Assembly (NCBI GenBank): GCA_031761425.1
Contig: JARFXV010000631.1
Coordinates: forward strand, 1-64,000
Length of the DNA stretch: 64,000 nucleotides
Direction of reading: 5' to 3'
Source of the DNA: Cosmopolites sordidus
Lineage: Eukaryota; Arthropoda; Insecta; Coleoptera; Curculionidae
The position numbers and the translations under genes are program-made. The notes under the pieces are model-generated. The model did no database searches, was not told the origin of the DNA, and saw only the letters and a list, made by a program, of their open reading frames with translations. Shown in pieces: positions 1-32,405 of the stretch; positions within the stretch are counted from its first letter, which is position 1; each line of letters starts with the position of its first letter.

Positions 1-214
1 ACAATTTTTGTTGAAGATTTTCCTTGAAATCGCTATTTAAAAAGTGTTTCGAACAAATACAAGCCTTTTTTAAGTTAAACTTATCCTGTCTTTTTGTGGC
101 ATGGATCCACTTCTTACACGCAACTTCATTCTTGGGACAATAAAAAAACTTCACATCACAAGGGTTCTTTTTCGACTGATTGTTGGAGTTACATCCAAAT
201 ACAGCACAACGCAT
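1..214 (-). CDS. THAP-type zinc-finger protein, first exon, cut by left edge
   Basis: Reading the minus strand from the ATG at 214-212 gives an open frame to the window edge, about 71 residues starting MRCAVFGCNSNNQSKK. It has the layout of a THAP domain, a C2CH DNA-binding module: Cys3 and Cys8 near the start, a Trp in CKKWIHATKR, then a C-x2-H pair in CSKHF. The AVPTF box that normally closes the domain would lie just beyond the edge. THAP domains occur in host transcription factors and in P-element-type transposases; the visible part cannot tell these apart. The start is chosen because THAP proteins normally open within a few residues of the first Cys. No stop or frameshift is seen, so this piece may be functional. 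Confidence 0.8.
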   Translation of the reverse strand, partial: MRCAVFGCNSNNQSKKNPCDVKFFYCPKNEVACKKWIHATKRQDKFNLKKACICSKHFLNSDFKENLQQKL

Positions 215-404
215 TGTTATTTTAGAATATTTATTGAATATTTTAGATTAACACCACACAAACGCCGTACATAAACTTCTAGTAAACTTTTTATATGTCG
301 AAACTATGATGTTCGAATTTTACTCAATGGATGACGTATTCCCGTTAAAAAGCTCCGCTCACCACGCACAATATCTTACCTTAGTATTTATTATACCGTG
401 TTTA

Positions 405-1520
405 CATTCCCCTCTGTGCTACCCGAAATTTTTGAACTGATTGCGATGTGAGGGTCCAGGTTTCACTTTCGTATATCATAACGGGTAGGACGCATTGACC
501 GAAGACTTTTTTTTTCAGGTAAAGTGGGAGTCTGCTCTTATACACTGTTGAGCCTGCCAGGCACATTTAACACGCCGTTCCACCTCCCGGGTGGGATCCC
601 CCTCCATTAAAATCATCTGCCCAAGATATATAAAGTGGTCCACAATCTCCAAATCTCTTCCTAAAACTGAATTTCTTCTGTCATCAGCGAATTTATGGAA
701 CATAACCAGACTATTTTTCAAGTTTATTCTTAAGCCAAATGGTTCGCCAGCTCTTTGCAGCTCTTGTATGCATTCTTGCAGCTTCTCTAGGTCTTGTGAA
801 AGGAGAACGATATCATCTGCAACTCTAAGATGGTTTAATTGATCCACTGCTTGTTCTCTTGGTTGTGCGTCACTTAGCTTTCTTAATATTCTTTTAGATA
901 TTGGACGGTAGTTCTTTAAATTTTCCTGTGCTCCCTTTTTATGTAAAAGAATCACTTCTGCATTTTTCCATAAGTCAGGTACTTTTTATTCTTTGAGGCA
1001 TTTTGCGTATAATTTTGCCAGTGTTTTATGTAACGTCCGACCACCAGCTTTTAGTATTTCGACAGTTACTGGAGCCTTGCTTTCCTTTTCTGGAGCCTTG
1101 CCGTTTTTCATCGATTCTATAGCATTTGTTACTTCCTCCACTAGGTTATTTAGCATTTGTTCTCCCGTGGGCATTGTTGTCTTTGATTGGTCCTGATCTT
1201 CATACAACTGGGGATAAAATTTTCTGACAACCTCTAACATTTGCGTTATTTTCCCTGTCTCTTTCTGCTTAGCCCTTTGTTAATTTCTTTGTTTTCTTCC
1301 AGGGTTTTTTGCACTCTGCATGTTGAACCGGCGCGTGTCCTATCTGATACGTTTTCTTATACCGTTCGTATACTGGGTTGTACTCGACCTTGCCAAAAGG
1401 ACTCCCTGCATTTCTCATTGTCCGCCGTTTCTTCATTAAATCAATGATCTCACTGGATATTTTTGTCTGTTTAAGACATTTTTCTTCTGGTGCTATTGAA
1501 GCAGCCGTTTGAAGCACATT
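405..1520 (-). mobile_element. RTE-type LINE remnant with internally deleted reverse transcriptase
   Basis: Three consecutive minus-strand reading blocks are recognisable as a non-LTR retrotransposon. 1517-1269 is the linker between endonuclease and RT; 1240-986 leads into RT (MKNGKAPEKES, a degenerate NGKAPG block); 955-515 has the block LLHKKGAQENLKNYRPIS and later LRVADDIVLLSQ and the thumb region. Past the stop, 514-405 continues with ESETWTLTSQ, a version of the YGAETWTLT block. Between the NYRPIS block and the catalytic block most of the fingers and palm are missing, so DAQPREQA joins almost directly to DQLNHLRVADD. The catalytic motif, normally FADD or YADD, reads VADD. Stops separate the blocks. 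The copy is dead. Confidence 0.85.
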
Positions 1521-2640
1521 TGGTGATTTCTTCGTATTGAACTGATATTTTGAGATGATTATTATGAATTTTGATAAATTCCCTAAATTAATACTCGAAA
1601 CTGAGATTAAAAAAAATTAGCCTTCACACTTCAAACAACTCGCAAAAAACTTCGGATTAAAAGTAGATTGTAAACTTTTATCAATAATTTCAAATATCTC
1701 TAAAACTGCCGGAAATTAAACTATAGTGAACAGAAACTTTTTGTTGGAAGTTAAACTTCAGATCGTCTCCTTTAATCTGGCACATTGAAACTTATACACC
1801 TTTTTTATTCAGTGTAATAAATTCAGGCATTTCCTCTCGATAGGGTATATCAATTGTAAAAGCTCATAAATGTTAAATATTGTCTTTTGTCTTTTGTGGT
1901 TCTTAATTTTTTTGCTTCTTTCCATTTGATTCCTATCATTCGCTCTGTCTTGCTGTTTATTTTTAATGCTACTGGTGGTCTTAGATATAGTCTTATGCAT
2001 ATTTAATATATTTTTGTAATGTTTATCCATTTATAGCAGAGCTTCTCTAACTTCTTTGGCCTGCCGCCCCTTTTTCAGACAAGAAATTTCTCAGAATTAA
2101 TCATGTACCTTTAAGTAAACAAACAGAACAATGCGTTGAAAAATTGGCATTAGTTTATGTATCTTATGTTTCTATAAGACATCCAAAAACAAGAAAAAAA
2201 AATGTTAATAATATTGAATAATAACACATTGAAGCTTAAAATTATTAATTGGAAATAACCATACCTTTATTAACATCACATACAGAATGTAACAATAATG
2301 ATATGAACATAAAAATCATAAATACCAATTTCTTAATATTAGTCTCTTTTCTCGTGGTATTTTTAAATCACCACAATTAGGTTTTAGCCTTTGTTTTTTT
2401 TTTCTACAAACAAGCTTGTGACCTCACTGAATCCACTTTGCACTAAATTTAGAGAGGGAAATTTAATTAAAATCTTTTGTACTATGGCATATTATCCAGG
2501 ATAAAAATGTAGGTTTATATGTTACTACAAAGTTCTCTGCAATTAAGCAAGCTATTGTCATCATTTTCAATACAAAGTTGTCTAACAATTTGTCATTCAA
2601 TGAATTGCTTCTCAACTTGTTGATTGCTTTGATTGATACC
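1521..2640. other. AT-rich spacer, no gene seen
   Basis: This stretch is AT-rich with homopolymer runs and only short, low-complexity reading frames (for example one of about 73 codons on the minus strand at 2030-1809). I recognise no domain, RNA gene or repeat structure. Confidence 0.5.
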
Positions 2641-2699
2641 GCGTTTTTTTTTTAATAACATGCAATAAATCCCTGCTGCGCCATCTCATTAATGACGCA

Positions 2700-3400
2700 T
2701 CATCAGTAGCAATTGACAAAATATTACTCAAACGGTTTTACTCTTTTCTAAAAAAATCTTCCAATATATACTATATAAACAGCGCCCTAGCCATATGAGA
2801 ACACACATTGTCATGCATCAGTCGAAATTGCGGACCAACTCGACCAACCACAACGGGCAAGAATGATGTCGCACTAGTCAGTTGCATTTATAAATTGTTC
2901 CATGTAAACACGGTCCGTTCTTCCACCAATGGTGATACCACCCTCAACCGTTCCAGTTTCACCATTCTGTCTACGACCTATTGCCAAACAGTAACTGTTG
3001 TCAAATGTTCTGGGTTTTCAGGTCGTCTCCACACTCTTACGTGTATCTGGGGCCAGTCCAAATAGAGACTCACCAGAGAACAAAACAGTGGCCCAGTCGT
3101 GCCTACACCAGTGATGTGATATTGCGGTCCTGTAAAGCCTCTAGTCGAAGAAAACGGCATTGAAACCGATGAATGCTTGTACAGTCTGTTTGTGATTTGG
3201 CCAAGTCACCTGTTTCTCGAAACCTGCTCTTAAACGATTAATTCCACTTCTTTGCAAGTCAAGGGCTTCAGAAACATTTCGTCTCGTGTCCCGTTGAATC
3301 ATTCCCGCTGTATGTAAATGAGGGTCACAATCTAAGTGATGTCTCTCCATTGTTAACAAATGCAAGACTGAACAAAAATCCAATCCAAAAACGTTTAATT
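2700..3400 (-). mobile_element. Tc1-like transposase remnant
   Basis: The minus strand reads as a decayed Tc1-family transposase. From 3383 downward come MERHHLDCDPHLHTAGMIQR and a helix-turn-helix-like stretch ending QAFIGFNAVFFD; then, in another frame, FSSTRGFTGPQYHIT and LYLDWPQIHVRVWRRPENPEH, which resembles the block after the catalytic SDE; and then about 2950-2810 the words GGITIGGRTD and VYMEQFI. Reading frame changes and stops show it is inactive. I could not pair terminal repeats with confidence, so the ends are approximate. Tc1 elements move by cut and paste into TA sites. Confidence 0.65.
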
Positions 3401-3739
3401 ATAATGTGGGTATAAAATTATAGCTTTTTTAGGATAGGTATTGGAATGTACCACATAGGAATAAATCAGTGTGTTAGTTCTTAACATTTACAATAATTTA
3501 TATCCTCTTCGGTCTCATAAGAAAAAAAAATATGAAATAATTTTTAGACATAATTTCTTGTAAATTATGGTAAGTTTAATTTTCAAATATAATTTTTCCA
3601 CACATTTTTCTTAAATTTTTGCAAAAAAAACCCGCAGTATGCCGGACGTTGGGTAATAAATAGGATTTTTTTGAAATTCTAAAAATACTATGATTTGCTA
3701 GAATTGTAATGTTTTACTAATACATTATAAAAAAAATGT

Positions 3740-5145
3740 GTTAGTTGTGAAAAAACATTGTCTTTCTGCGTTAATACACAGAAAAATATTACATTCAACA
3801 CATTTAAAACGAGTTTTTCCTTTACACCCGATGTTTCTACAACTCATAAATTTATTTTGTTGGTGACTATACCTATGGGAAGATGCTTGTTTCCACTTTT
3901 TCTAACTTTAACTAGAGCAATGGTTCCGGAAGGTCTTGGTACTTTCCTTGGAGGGTGATTTTCTTCGCCCTCTGAGTGTGGAACAAAAGCAGCTCCTGCA
4001 AGATATTCTTCTATGTATATTTTAAATGTCAATAAGTCAATTACATTTTGAATGAATTTGCCATGAATTTGCAGTTGCAAGATCTATGAAATGTAAGAAC
4101 AATCTAATGGGCCACTTCCTTGTTTTTACAGCAATTGTATAATATGCAATAAATCTGTCACAGATCGACCCCTCCCATCGATTTGTTGTAACATGTAATT
4201 GTGTAAGGAGAAGTACGTTAATATAGAAAGATGTTTTATCGCATCTCGGAGGATGAAGCTATCAAAACAGATCTGTTGTCAAACCATTTAGTAATAGATA
4301 ATTTTCTTCTCTTATTAACTCTTGAAAGCTTCCTCGTCCATTTGTGGACAACTCTTTGTCAGTCTGAAGTTTGCTTTTCAGATTTGAAGGTAATCTTGAA
4401 CTAAGAATAGTTCCGGTACAATATATTTCTTTTTCGTATAAGAAATCTAAAAGTTTGAGACTAGTGAAGTAACGATCAATGTACACAGTATGCCCTGCTG
4501 CTAAATTCTTTGTTGAATTTTTAACAGCCGTGCCTCCAAAACCCATCTCTGGTTCAGGAGATCCTCCAGACCATATTTTTGCTCTTTGATATACAATACA
4601 ATCTAGAACTAACCCTTGAGGTGTCGCTAGAACTAAATTTTTTAATTCAACTGGGTTTATTCTTCACATACTGTAAAAGAATAGTAGAACCTGTAAATGG
4701 AATCATCTGTTCTTCTATACTCAGATCTGGTGTTCGAGGTCAGGAGGTTCTTTTTTTTCTTACGCAGTCAATAATTGGTTATACTTCCCCCAATCCATTA
4801 TTTTGTTTTATTTGCTCAGATGTTGTTAGATTATCAACAAAGTGCCATCGGGAGTAGAATTTAAAATTATTCCATTCTCTTCCAGAGCATATTGACTATA
4901 GTCAAAAGGTGAAAATGTTTTTCTTTACATACATACCAGTTTTCTTCTGCGATTTTACTAACATTTCGTTCGAATGTTCCTTCGTTCCATTGTAGTAAAC
5001 GAGGTTTTAGTTTTTTTCTTTCTGGTTGAGGTATTTTCAGTTGCCTTCGGAAATAGTTTTGCAAGCGGTATTTCATCTTCTGACGAAAAATCTTTATCTA
5101 TAATGCTGTTATCTAAGTTAGTAGGTACAAGTGATGTATTCAAAA
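3740..5145 (-). mobile_element. piggyBac-family transposase remnant
   Basis: The minus strand carries broken pieces of a piggyBac DDD transposase in the right order. 5143-4867 is the acidic N-terminus in two overlapping frames (MNTSLVPTNLDNS; then FRRQLKIPQPERKK). About 4740-4700 reads DLSIEEQMIPFTGS, the block holding the first catalytic Asp in active copies, here with Glu. 4546-4262 reads GFGGTAVKN followed by YIDRYFTSLKLLDFL, the second Asp block. About 4200 reads CYNKSMGGVD, the third Asp block. Below 4080 lies the basic C-terminus and, near 3800, a degenerate Cys-rich tail. Frameshifts and stops separate the pieces. The terminal TTAA-flanked repeats were not identified. Confidence 0.85.
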
Positions 5146-5339
5146 AATAATCGTCATTATTTTCATTCTCTATTACTGGTAAAAAGGTATGAATTTGAAA
5201 TGAATTGAAACAAATACTTAATTATCATTCGATAGGGTATGTGTTTTAAATGCGATACAATAAGAGGTTTTTACCTTTTTTACTGCTCTGTCACATGACA
5301 GCTTTATAACATAACCTTGAACACTGTTCAATTGACTAA

Positions 5340-5500
5340 ACGGTTGAAAAATTAGCAAAATCGCTCGGCGACCTATATAACGTGTCCAGTAGGTAGCACA
5401 TTTAGACGCATGCGGTTCTCAGTAAACTATAAGCATTTAAGTAGTGTTGAAAATATGCCCAGTCGACTGTACAGGATATAATGCAACACAAAATGGTAAC
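5340..5500 (+). promoter_or_regulatory. Possible MEP-1 promoter and first coding exon (M only)
   Basis: Upstream of the first certain MEP-1 exon there is a TATA-like CTATATAACG near 5371, then about 120 bp later an ATG at 5493-5495 followed at once by GTAACT, a splice-donor-like word. The first certain exon (6130) begins in phase 0, so an exon ending exactly at ATG would splice to M-ESSQDGSES. This is a fit of signals only. The real start could be elsewhere in 5146-6129, which otherwise shows no recognisable gene. Confidence 0.25.
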
Positions 5501-6129
5501 TGTTGGTATTGTGCTTAGTTCAAGGATCATTTGAGGGTTATTTTTATAAACCTCTCCTTTAACAGGGTTATGAAATTTAACTTCATTGCCATTTAAAAAA
5601 CTAACCCGTTCAGGAAAATTGATGAATAACAAATAAAGTATGTCAACACTTTTGTGCTGCGTGTATTTTGCAGTAAAGTAAAACAAATTGCACACGCTGT
5701 TGCGTATTGTATGATGTTATTCTTATTGGTAACTACTCAGTTTTTCAAACATCAAGACGGAATTTTAAAAATATACCACATTAGCTACAGAAAACTGAAC
5801 AGATTTATGCTATTTCCAAAATATATATATATTATTGTGAAACAAATTAATGTAATGGATAAACCAATTAACAAGTTATACAATAATGAGGAACTAAATT
5901 CGGAAGTGGTTTACCACTAAACACTAAATAACTTTGCTAAACTTGTCAATGTTTTCCTAACTATATTAGCATCATCAGGAGATTATTTAATATATTTTGA
6001 ATCTAATTTTTACGCTTATATTTATAATATTTAGAACTGCACAAACGTAGCAGTCTGATATTTGAGATTTTCTTTAATTTTGTATAGGATATAATTTTGA
6101 GTTATTTTTATTAAGTTTTGTGTTCTTAG

Positions 6130-26891
<20,762 letters not shown>

Positions 26892-26987
26892 ATATGAAAA
26901 TTTATTTATTTCTTTGTAGAATATTTAAGGGGAAGAACATATTTAAACATTAATATATATGAAAGATTTATATTTCTATGTCATTTA

Positions 26988-27138
26988 TACAGAGTGTTTC
27001 ACCTAAAAGTATCCAATTTATTACTGCCAGATATTGTAAATTTATTTTCCTTCTTTGAAAATGTATATTTAAGAACTATGTTAATGTGTGAATTATTGAG
27101 ACAAATTTGTAGGATCGTTTTGGTTGAAACATCTTGTA
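26988..27138. mobile_element. Small MITE with about 22-bp imperfect inverted repeats
   Basis: Left end TACAGAGTGTTTCACCTAAA at 26988 and right end, read inward, TACAAGATGTTTCAACCAAA from 27138 are imperfect inverted copies, 151 bp apart. A TA precedes and follows the ends, as for Tc1/mariner-type insertion. It sits about 100 bp after the MEP-1 stop codon, so probably inside the 3' untranslated region. Confidence 0.65.
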
Positions 27139-27139
27139 T

Positions 27140-28269
27140 ATGTAGATTGGCCGGAGGGCAAAATTAAAAAAAAATATTTAAGAAAAACATCCAATGATAC
27201 AAAGTAAAATATGCAGTATCTTTGTTAACTAAATAAAAAAATTAGACATAATTCAGCTGTTTATTTAGTGGTGTTGCGTGTTCTCTGAGAGTGGAAAAAA
27301 TATCTTGAAAAAGTAGCGATATGCAGTATTTGATTCAAATTCCTAATTTCATTTTATAAACGAATGAGCATCAGGTCATAGATTCGTTCGCAATTGGAGA
27401 TTACATTAAAATATACAATATTAACATTATTTAGAGTAAAAATGTAATTTTGAATTATATTTATTTATCTGAAGTAATTGTTTCTATTTCATATACCAAT
27501 ATTTCATAAAAACCATTTGTGACCAGCAATGAGTAAACTTAATGATATTGCGAATGTAACATTTAATTAATTTAATTTTTTTTCTTCTGGTATGGTGGCG
27601 TTTGTAACGTGCTTTCGTCACCGAAGAACGAAAAATAGAGTTTATTAATAAAAATAATAAAAATACAATAGTATTAAACAGTATCTAAGATCCGTTAACA
27701 CGGTAATTGGGAAGTATTTGCCTTGAAAACATGGGGAGAGGTGGACAGAGGTGGTGGAGTAACAGCAAGAATGGACCAAACCCAAACTGTTTTGCGGTTT
27801 AAATTTATGTTCTATCTTTATGATTGTCTACATTTATATATACTTCATATCAGTGTTCATGTACTAAAACTTCTTAATAGTTTAATTAATTATTAAAATT
27901 AATTTTATTCAGAATTTGTTAGTCACTACAAATAAAGATTAACACTTATCGTCCGTTAATAGTTTCAATTTTACAAATATACTTATAATATTCCTATGTA
28001 TGTTTGTCCTATATTTGAAATTGCGACTAGCTCTGTTGGAACTTCTAATGTAAACACTTCGTAAATAAATTTTCGTCACTTCACTTATGTACGCGTTATG
28101 TAACATATTTATTTTAATGCCACCATTAAACTAATGTCACCACCAAGAAACTAATTATATTTCGAGAGTTTAAAAAATGGTGCCGTAAATTGTTGAAATC
28201 ATCCTCAGATTATTTTGCCTTGAATCATTTTTTTTGGAATTATTCAAAACGGTATACCGCTATTATCTG

Positions 28270-28331
<62 letters not shown>

Positions 28332-29150
28332 CCGATAATATATATATATTATTCCGAAAGAAAATTCCCAGAAGAATGTAGGAATAAATATTTTAAAATA
28401 TGGCACTTTAAATAGAATATAGATCAAGATGAAGGTTTCTAACTTTTATTTTTCGCCATCAGGGTGAGAAGTGCAATTAAATGTGTTAACTTCCTAGCCC
28501 TGACTTATTTATTTTTCTAACCACCATAATATTCATTTATATCATATATTAATTAATTGAAATATAATCCTATTATTTTCAGGTCTTAGTTTTATTTCTA
28601 TTTAGACAGTACGTTTTTTGAATATCTATGGTTGACCACACACGAATCAATATCTTCAAGGATGTAAGGTTATCTTTGAGTTGCATGGTACTGGATCGTT
28701 TGATGACTTCTGCTGTTGTATGGCCAATAATAATTGAGGTTAACAAACACCTGTTACAACTATCCGACTATATTTTTTTATTAGCAATCAAAATAAACGT
28801 AGTAACTTATAACGCTATAAGCTAATGTGTTAGCTTGAAAGCAGATTATGTTCTTGTTTGACGTGGTGAGGTCTTCTCTAGTGACAAGTCCTGTTAAACC
28901 ATTTATTAACTAGCCGGTTCATTTTAACTGTTCATGCATTTTGGTGTTTTAGAATGGTTGGAGTACCATATTGACTTGGTTGTCTAGTCTATTATGATAT
29001 TTCGTGCCTTGTTTGGAGATTATATGGAGATATGCATCTGTTAACATATGTGGCATTTTGGAATGACTTCCATTTTGGTTCAATATTCTACCTAGTTAAT
29101 TTTATTATGCCCAGTTATTTTATTTTATATTTAAAGGGATTATGTTTTGT
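27140..29150. other. Intergenic AT-rich region
   Basis: No gene recognised. It includes a TA repeat (28271-28328). A weak pair of inverted ends (TATGGTGGCGTTT near 27590 and AATGCCACCATTA near 28118) might bound a decayed MITE. Confidence 0.4.
28271..28328. repeat. TA dinucleotide microsatellite, about 58 bp
   Basis: Pure TA run followed by a short duplicated ATTCCGA(T/A)A word and a second small TA run to 28350. Confidence 0.95.
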
Positions 29151-29157
29151 GGACAAC

Positions 29158-29298
29158 AAAAGTGCCAGTGGCGGCTCGTGAGGGAGGGCGTTGGGGCGCC
29201 GCCCCTCCAGGACTTATCACACTAAACATTTTATCAGAGCAAAACATCATATTTTATTTCCGTTCAGTTTCTTTCGTTCAGCCGCCACTGAAAAGTGT
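29158..29298. mobile_element. hAT-type MITE, 125 bp, with 8-bp target duplication
   Basis: Ends CAGTGGCGGCT at 29166-29176 and AGCCGCCACTG at 29280-29290 are perfect 11-bp inverted repeats. They are flanked by AAAAGTGC (29158-29165) and AAAAGTGT (29291-29298), an 8-bp target duplication with one mismatch, the hAT signature. The interior is non-coding with a GC-rich left part. It requires transposase from elsewhere. Confidence 0.85.
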
Positions 29299-29929
29299 TG
29301 ATGGTTACTACTCTGAGTGAGTGAGATCAGATAGAAGATTTTAATTTGGTATGACTTCCATGTATGTGGTACACATAGTACTAGTGAAAACTATGTCCAG
29401 AAGGACAGAAGTTTTATTTGAATTTTGAATTTTGAATGAACCAACTAGTTGATAGAAAATGGTAATTTTTTTTGAATAAGACTTACAGTGATCTGCCTTT
29501 GGTTGCTGTACATTGTGACCAAATAATGTTTGTTCAGTTAGATTCGTTACTGGAACATGTTGAATTCTTCCGAAAATTTGTTCATGTCATTTATATTAGT
29601 CTGTAGTTCACTACAGTTTTTGGTTACGTTTACATATGTAGTAGGCTGCTGCCGTGAATACTGCACATATTTATGACGGTACAGTACGAGTCTTTGTTGC
29701 AATAATTGCATTATGCTGAATATTTAGTCGATTTGTTTAATTAGTCTGTTAGAACTCACAGCCTTTATAATCAGCCAGATGGGCGCAATTGCATAGGACG
29801 CATCTGGCTGGGAAATCTTTATTTTTCTTTACTACTTTTTCTGTGAATGACTGCATATTAAAAAAATACTGTTTACTAGTATTTGTGAAATGCTCATATA
29901 TGCAGCACTTCAAGCATGCTATTTAGTAG

Positions 29930-31330
29930 CATTCAGAGTGGCCAGGGCGTCTAATCCCCACAAGATTGCGGAAAAGATCATTTTACCCGCTGCCACTGAT
30001 ATAGTCAATATGATGATAAGTCCAGAGGAAGCAAAAAGTTGAAAACTATATCATTTTGAAATGACACAATATCGACGCGTATTAATGAAATGGCCAATGA
30101 TGTCCAAGATCAAATAAGAGAAAGGTTAAAAGAAGTTTTTTTGCTATTCGGTTCGACGAGTCAACAGATGTGTCGAATTTGGCGCAATTTTTGTGTTTTG
30201 TCCGATACGAATGACAGAGGTCAATTAAAGAATATATGCTATTTTGCAAATGAATCGAAGTGAAATGAATGGTTGTGCAGCTGGTGGGAGTTCTTCACCA
30301 GTTAAAGTTTTTATTGATGCAACACAAAACGAAAACTTGGATTTTAATAAATGCAACCTGGTAACCTGGCGAAAACGGGGAAGAATAGTTTGTGACAGTA
30401 AAATTTAGACATTATGCCACATATGGAAAGGACGCACTGCTTTCTTCACAGAAATGCACTTGCTACAAAAAAGATGCCAGATAATTTACAAAATGTTCTG
30501 TCAGAAGCCGTAAAATTGTGTAATTTTATTAAAAGCCAGAAATGGGTATCAAATACGACTTACTGCTTTTCCAAACTGAAGCCAGGTGGTTCAGTTCGCA
30601 CCAGTGTCGCAAGAAAATGTTCTAACTAACTTTTTATTGTGAGATGAATTGAAAATTGTTTTTACAGATTATACAGGTTTTACAAGATGGCGAAATTTTA
30701 TTATTGTTGGCTTACTTGAGTGATATATTTTCACATTGGAATGACTTACGAATACGAGTTTACAAGACCGTAACAAAAACATTTTTTCTAATGACAGACA
30801 AAGTCAATGCCTTCATCAAGAAGCTTCGTATTTAGATTATACACCTTGAAAAACTCAAATTTGATGCATTCACTTTGGATTATATTACCAAAAATATGGA
30901 TTTAGAAAATTCTGTTACTGATTGAAAAATTGCTAATTTAGTTACTGGAATATTTTCCAGATAGCAACGATGATTTGTTGAAAAGATTGGTTCTAAATCC
31001 GTTTGATGAATATGTTGTTGCAGGCTGAATTACCTATTGAGATTCACAGCCAAGTTAGTGAAATATCAGCCGACAAAACTCTACTACTAGAATTTTTAGC
31101 TCAAGATTTAGATAAGTTTTGGCTTGCACGGTGATGTGAATACGGAAGTTTTGATCCCCTTCGCTACTTCTTACTTATGCGAAAAAAGCTTCTCGGCTAT
31201 AGTGGCTTTAAAAACTAAATAGAGAAATCGTCTATTATCACTGGAAAATAATTTGCTTGTGTGTTTGAATGATGATCCACATATAGAAAAACTTTTAAGT
31301 GAAAAACAAAATCAACCGACGCATTAAATT
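29930..31330 (+). pseudogene. Decayed hAT transposase (ZBED5/SCAND3-like)
   Basis: In order on the plus strand, across several frames, one can read ASNPHKIAEKIILPAATDIV (about 29955), STRINEMANDVQDQIRERL, the degenerate DESTD region near 30150, FIDATQNENLDFNKC (about 30312), then HCFLHRNALATKKMP and NVLSEAVKLCNFIKSQ (30414-30560). Much further on come LPIEIHSQVSEISADKT and, near 31190, a degenerate form of the C-terminal dimerisation block. These match the hAT-derived ZBED5/SCAND3 group. Many stops and frameshifts make it inactive. Whether the 125-bp MITE to its left is related is unknown. Confidence 0.75.
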
Positions 31331-31920
31331 AATATTCCAAACAACTTGGGCTGTTTATTTTATTATGTTGTTATTACCTGGTAATGTTTAATTTTCTAAC
31401 CCCTGTTTTTAAATTAAGAATAACTTAATAAAAGGATATTTCATATATGAGTCTTATTTTTTAAACACACTGTGACCTCCCATATTCCTGAAAGCAAACC
31501 CCAGATTGTGAAATGATGCCCTATGTACTACTATTGCATCATTTAACATCAATTTACCTTTATTTGTATATATGTTTGAATGAAGACATTTGACAATTTC
31601 AAAACTTAGAACATGTGTAGCTTATTACCTTTCAGAACTTCCCAATAATGTAATGTAGTATTTTACAATTGGAATTATAAAACTTATTTTTCTTAGTTTT
31701 GACAACATATTAAGAACCTATTAGAAACACACTACTTTGGAAATTAGTTGCAAACCTATCTATTACTTAATAACTTAATACTGTTTCAATATAAATGAAA
31801 AACTAGTAAATACCATACATACATTCTATCCATTAGGATAATTTAATTGTTACATAATTAGTGTGCAATTAAATAAATACTCAATTGGTGAATAAAGTGA
31901 TAAACCATTTTTTACAGAAA
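31331..31920. other. AT-rich spacer downstream of DMAC2
   Basis: No gene or element recognised; it presumably includes the DMAC2 3' untranslated region next to 31920. Confidence 0.5.
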
Positions 31921-32405
31921 CTATTTAATTTCAAAATTAATAACATCACTTTTAATATCCAGCTCAGGACATACATCTTGCAATAATATACAGGTTAGTT
32001 CATACTTTGTGTCTTTCAACAAGTCATCTAAATACAAAATTTTTAAATTTTTCATTTTATACAATGCTCCTATTCCTCTTTCTGTTATATTATAACAATT
32101 TCTAAGATCTAAATATAGAAGACTATGGGAGAAAATATTGCTAACAACATCCAAACAAAAATCATCCATGTTTTTACAACCATTTAAACTAAGCCACTGT
32201 ACATTTTTTAAATCTCTTAAAGTCTCTAAGCCTTCATAATATAAATTCATATCAGTACAATCAATAGCTTCCAGAACCATGTTTTTTTGATGCTTAGTTG
32301 GCAGTTCATAATTTCCATCTACAGCTTTAATCCATTTATCTTGACCATGAAATTTCACTGCACCCCCTCTATATACTAAAAAGTGTGCAGCAGCTAATTC
32401 AGCCC
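31921..32405 (-). CDS. DMAC2: DMAC2 exon 2 (C-terminal, leucine-rich repeats)
   Basis: Acceptor CATTTAG, then GGGCTGAATTAGC. It extends from GAELAAAHF to the TAG at 31923-31921 and carries the leucine-rich repeats. Confidence 0.88.

Noticed and set aside
27589..28126. Possible MITE bounded by TATGGTGGCGTTT and AATGCCACCATTA
   Set aside because: The ends match over only about 10 bp with a shift, and no target duplication was seen.
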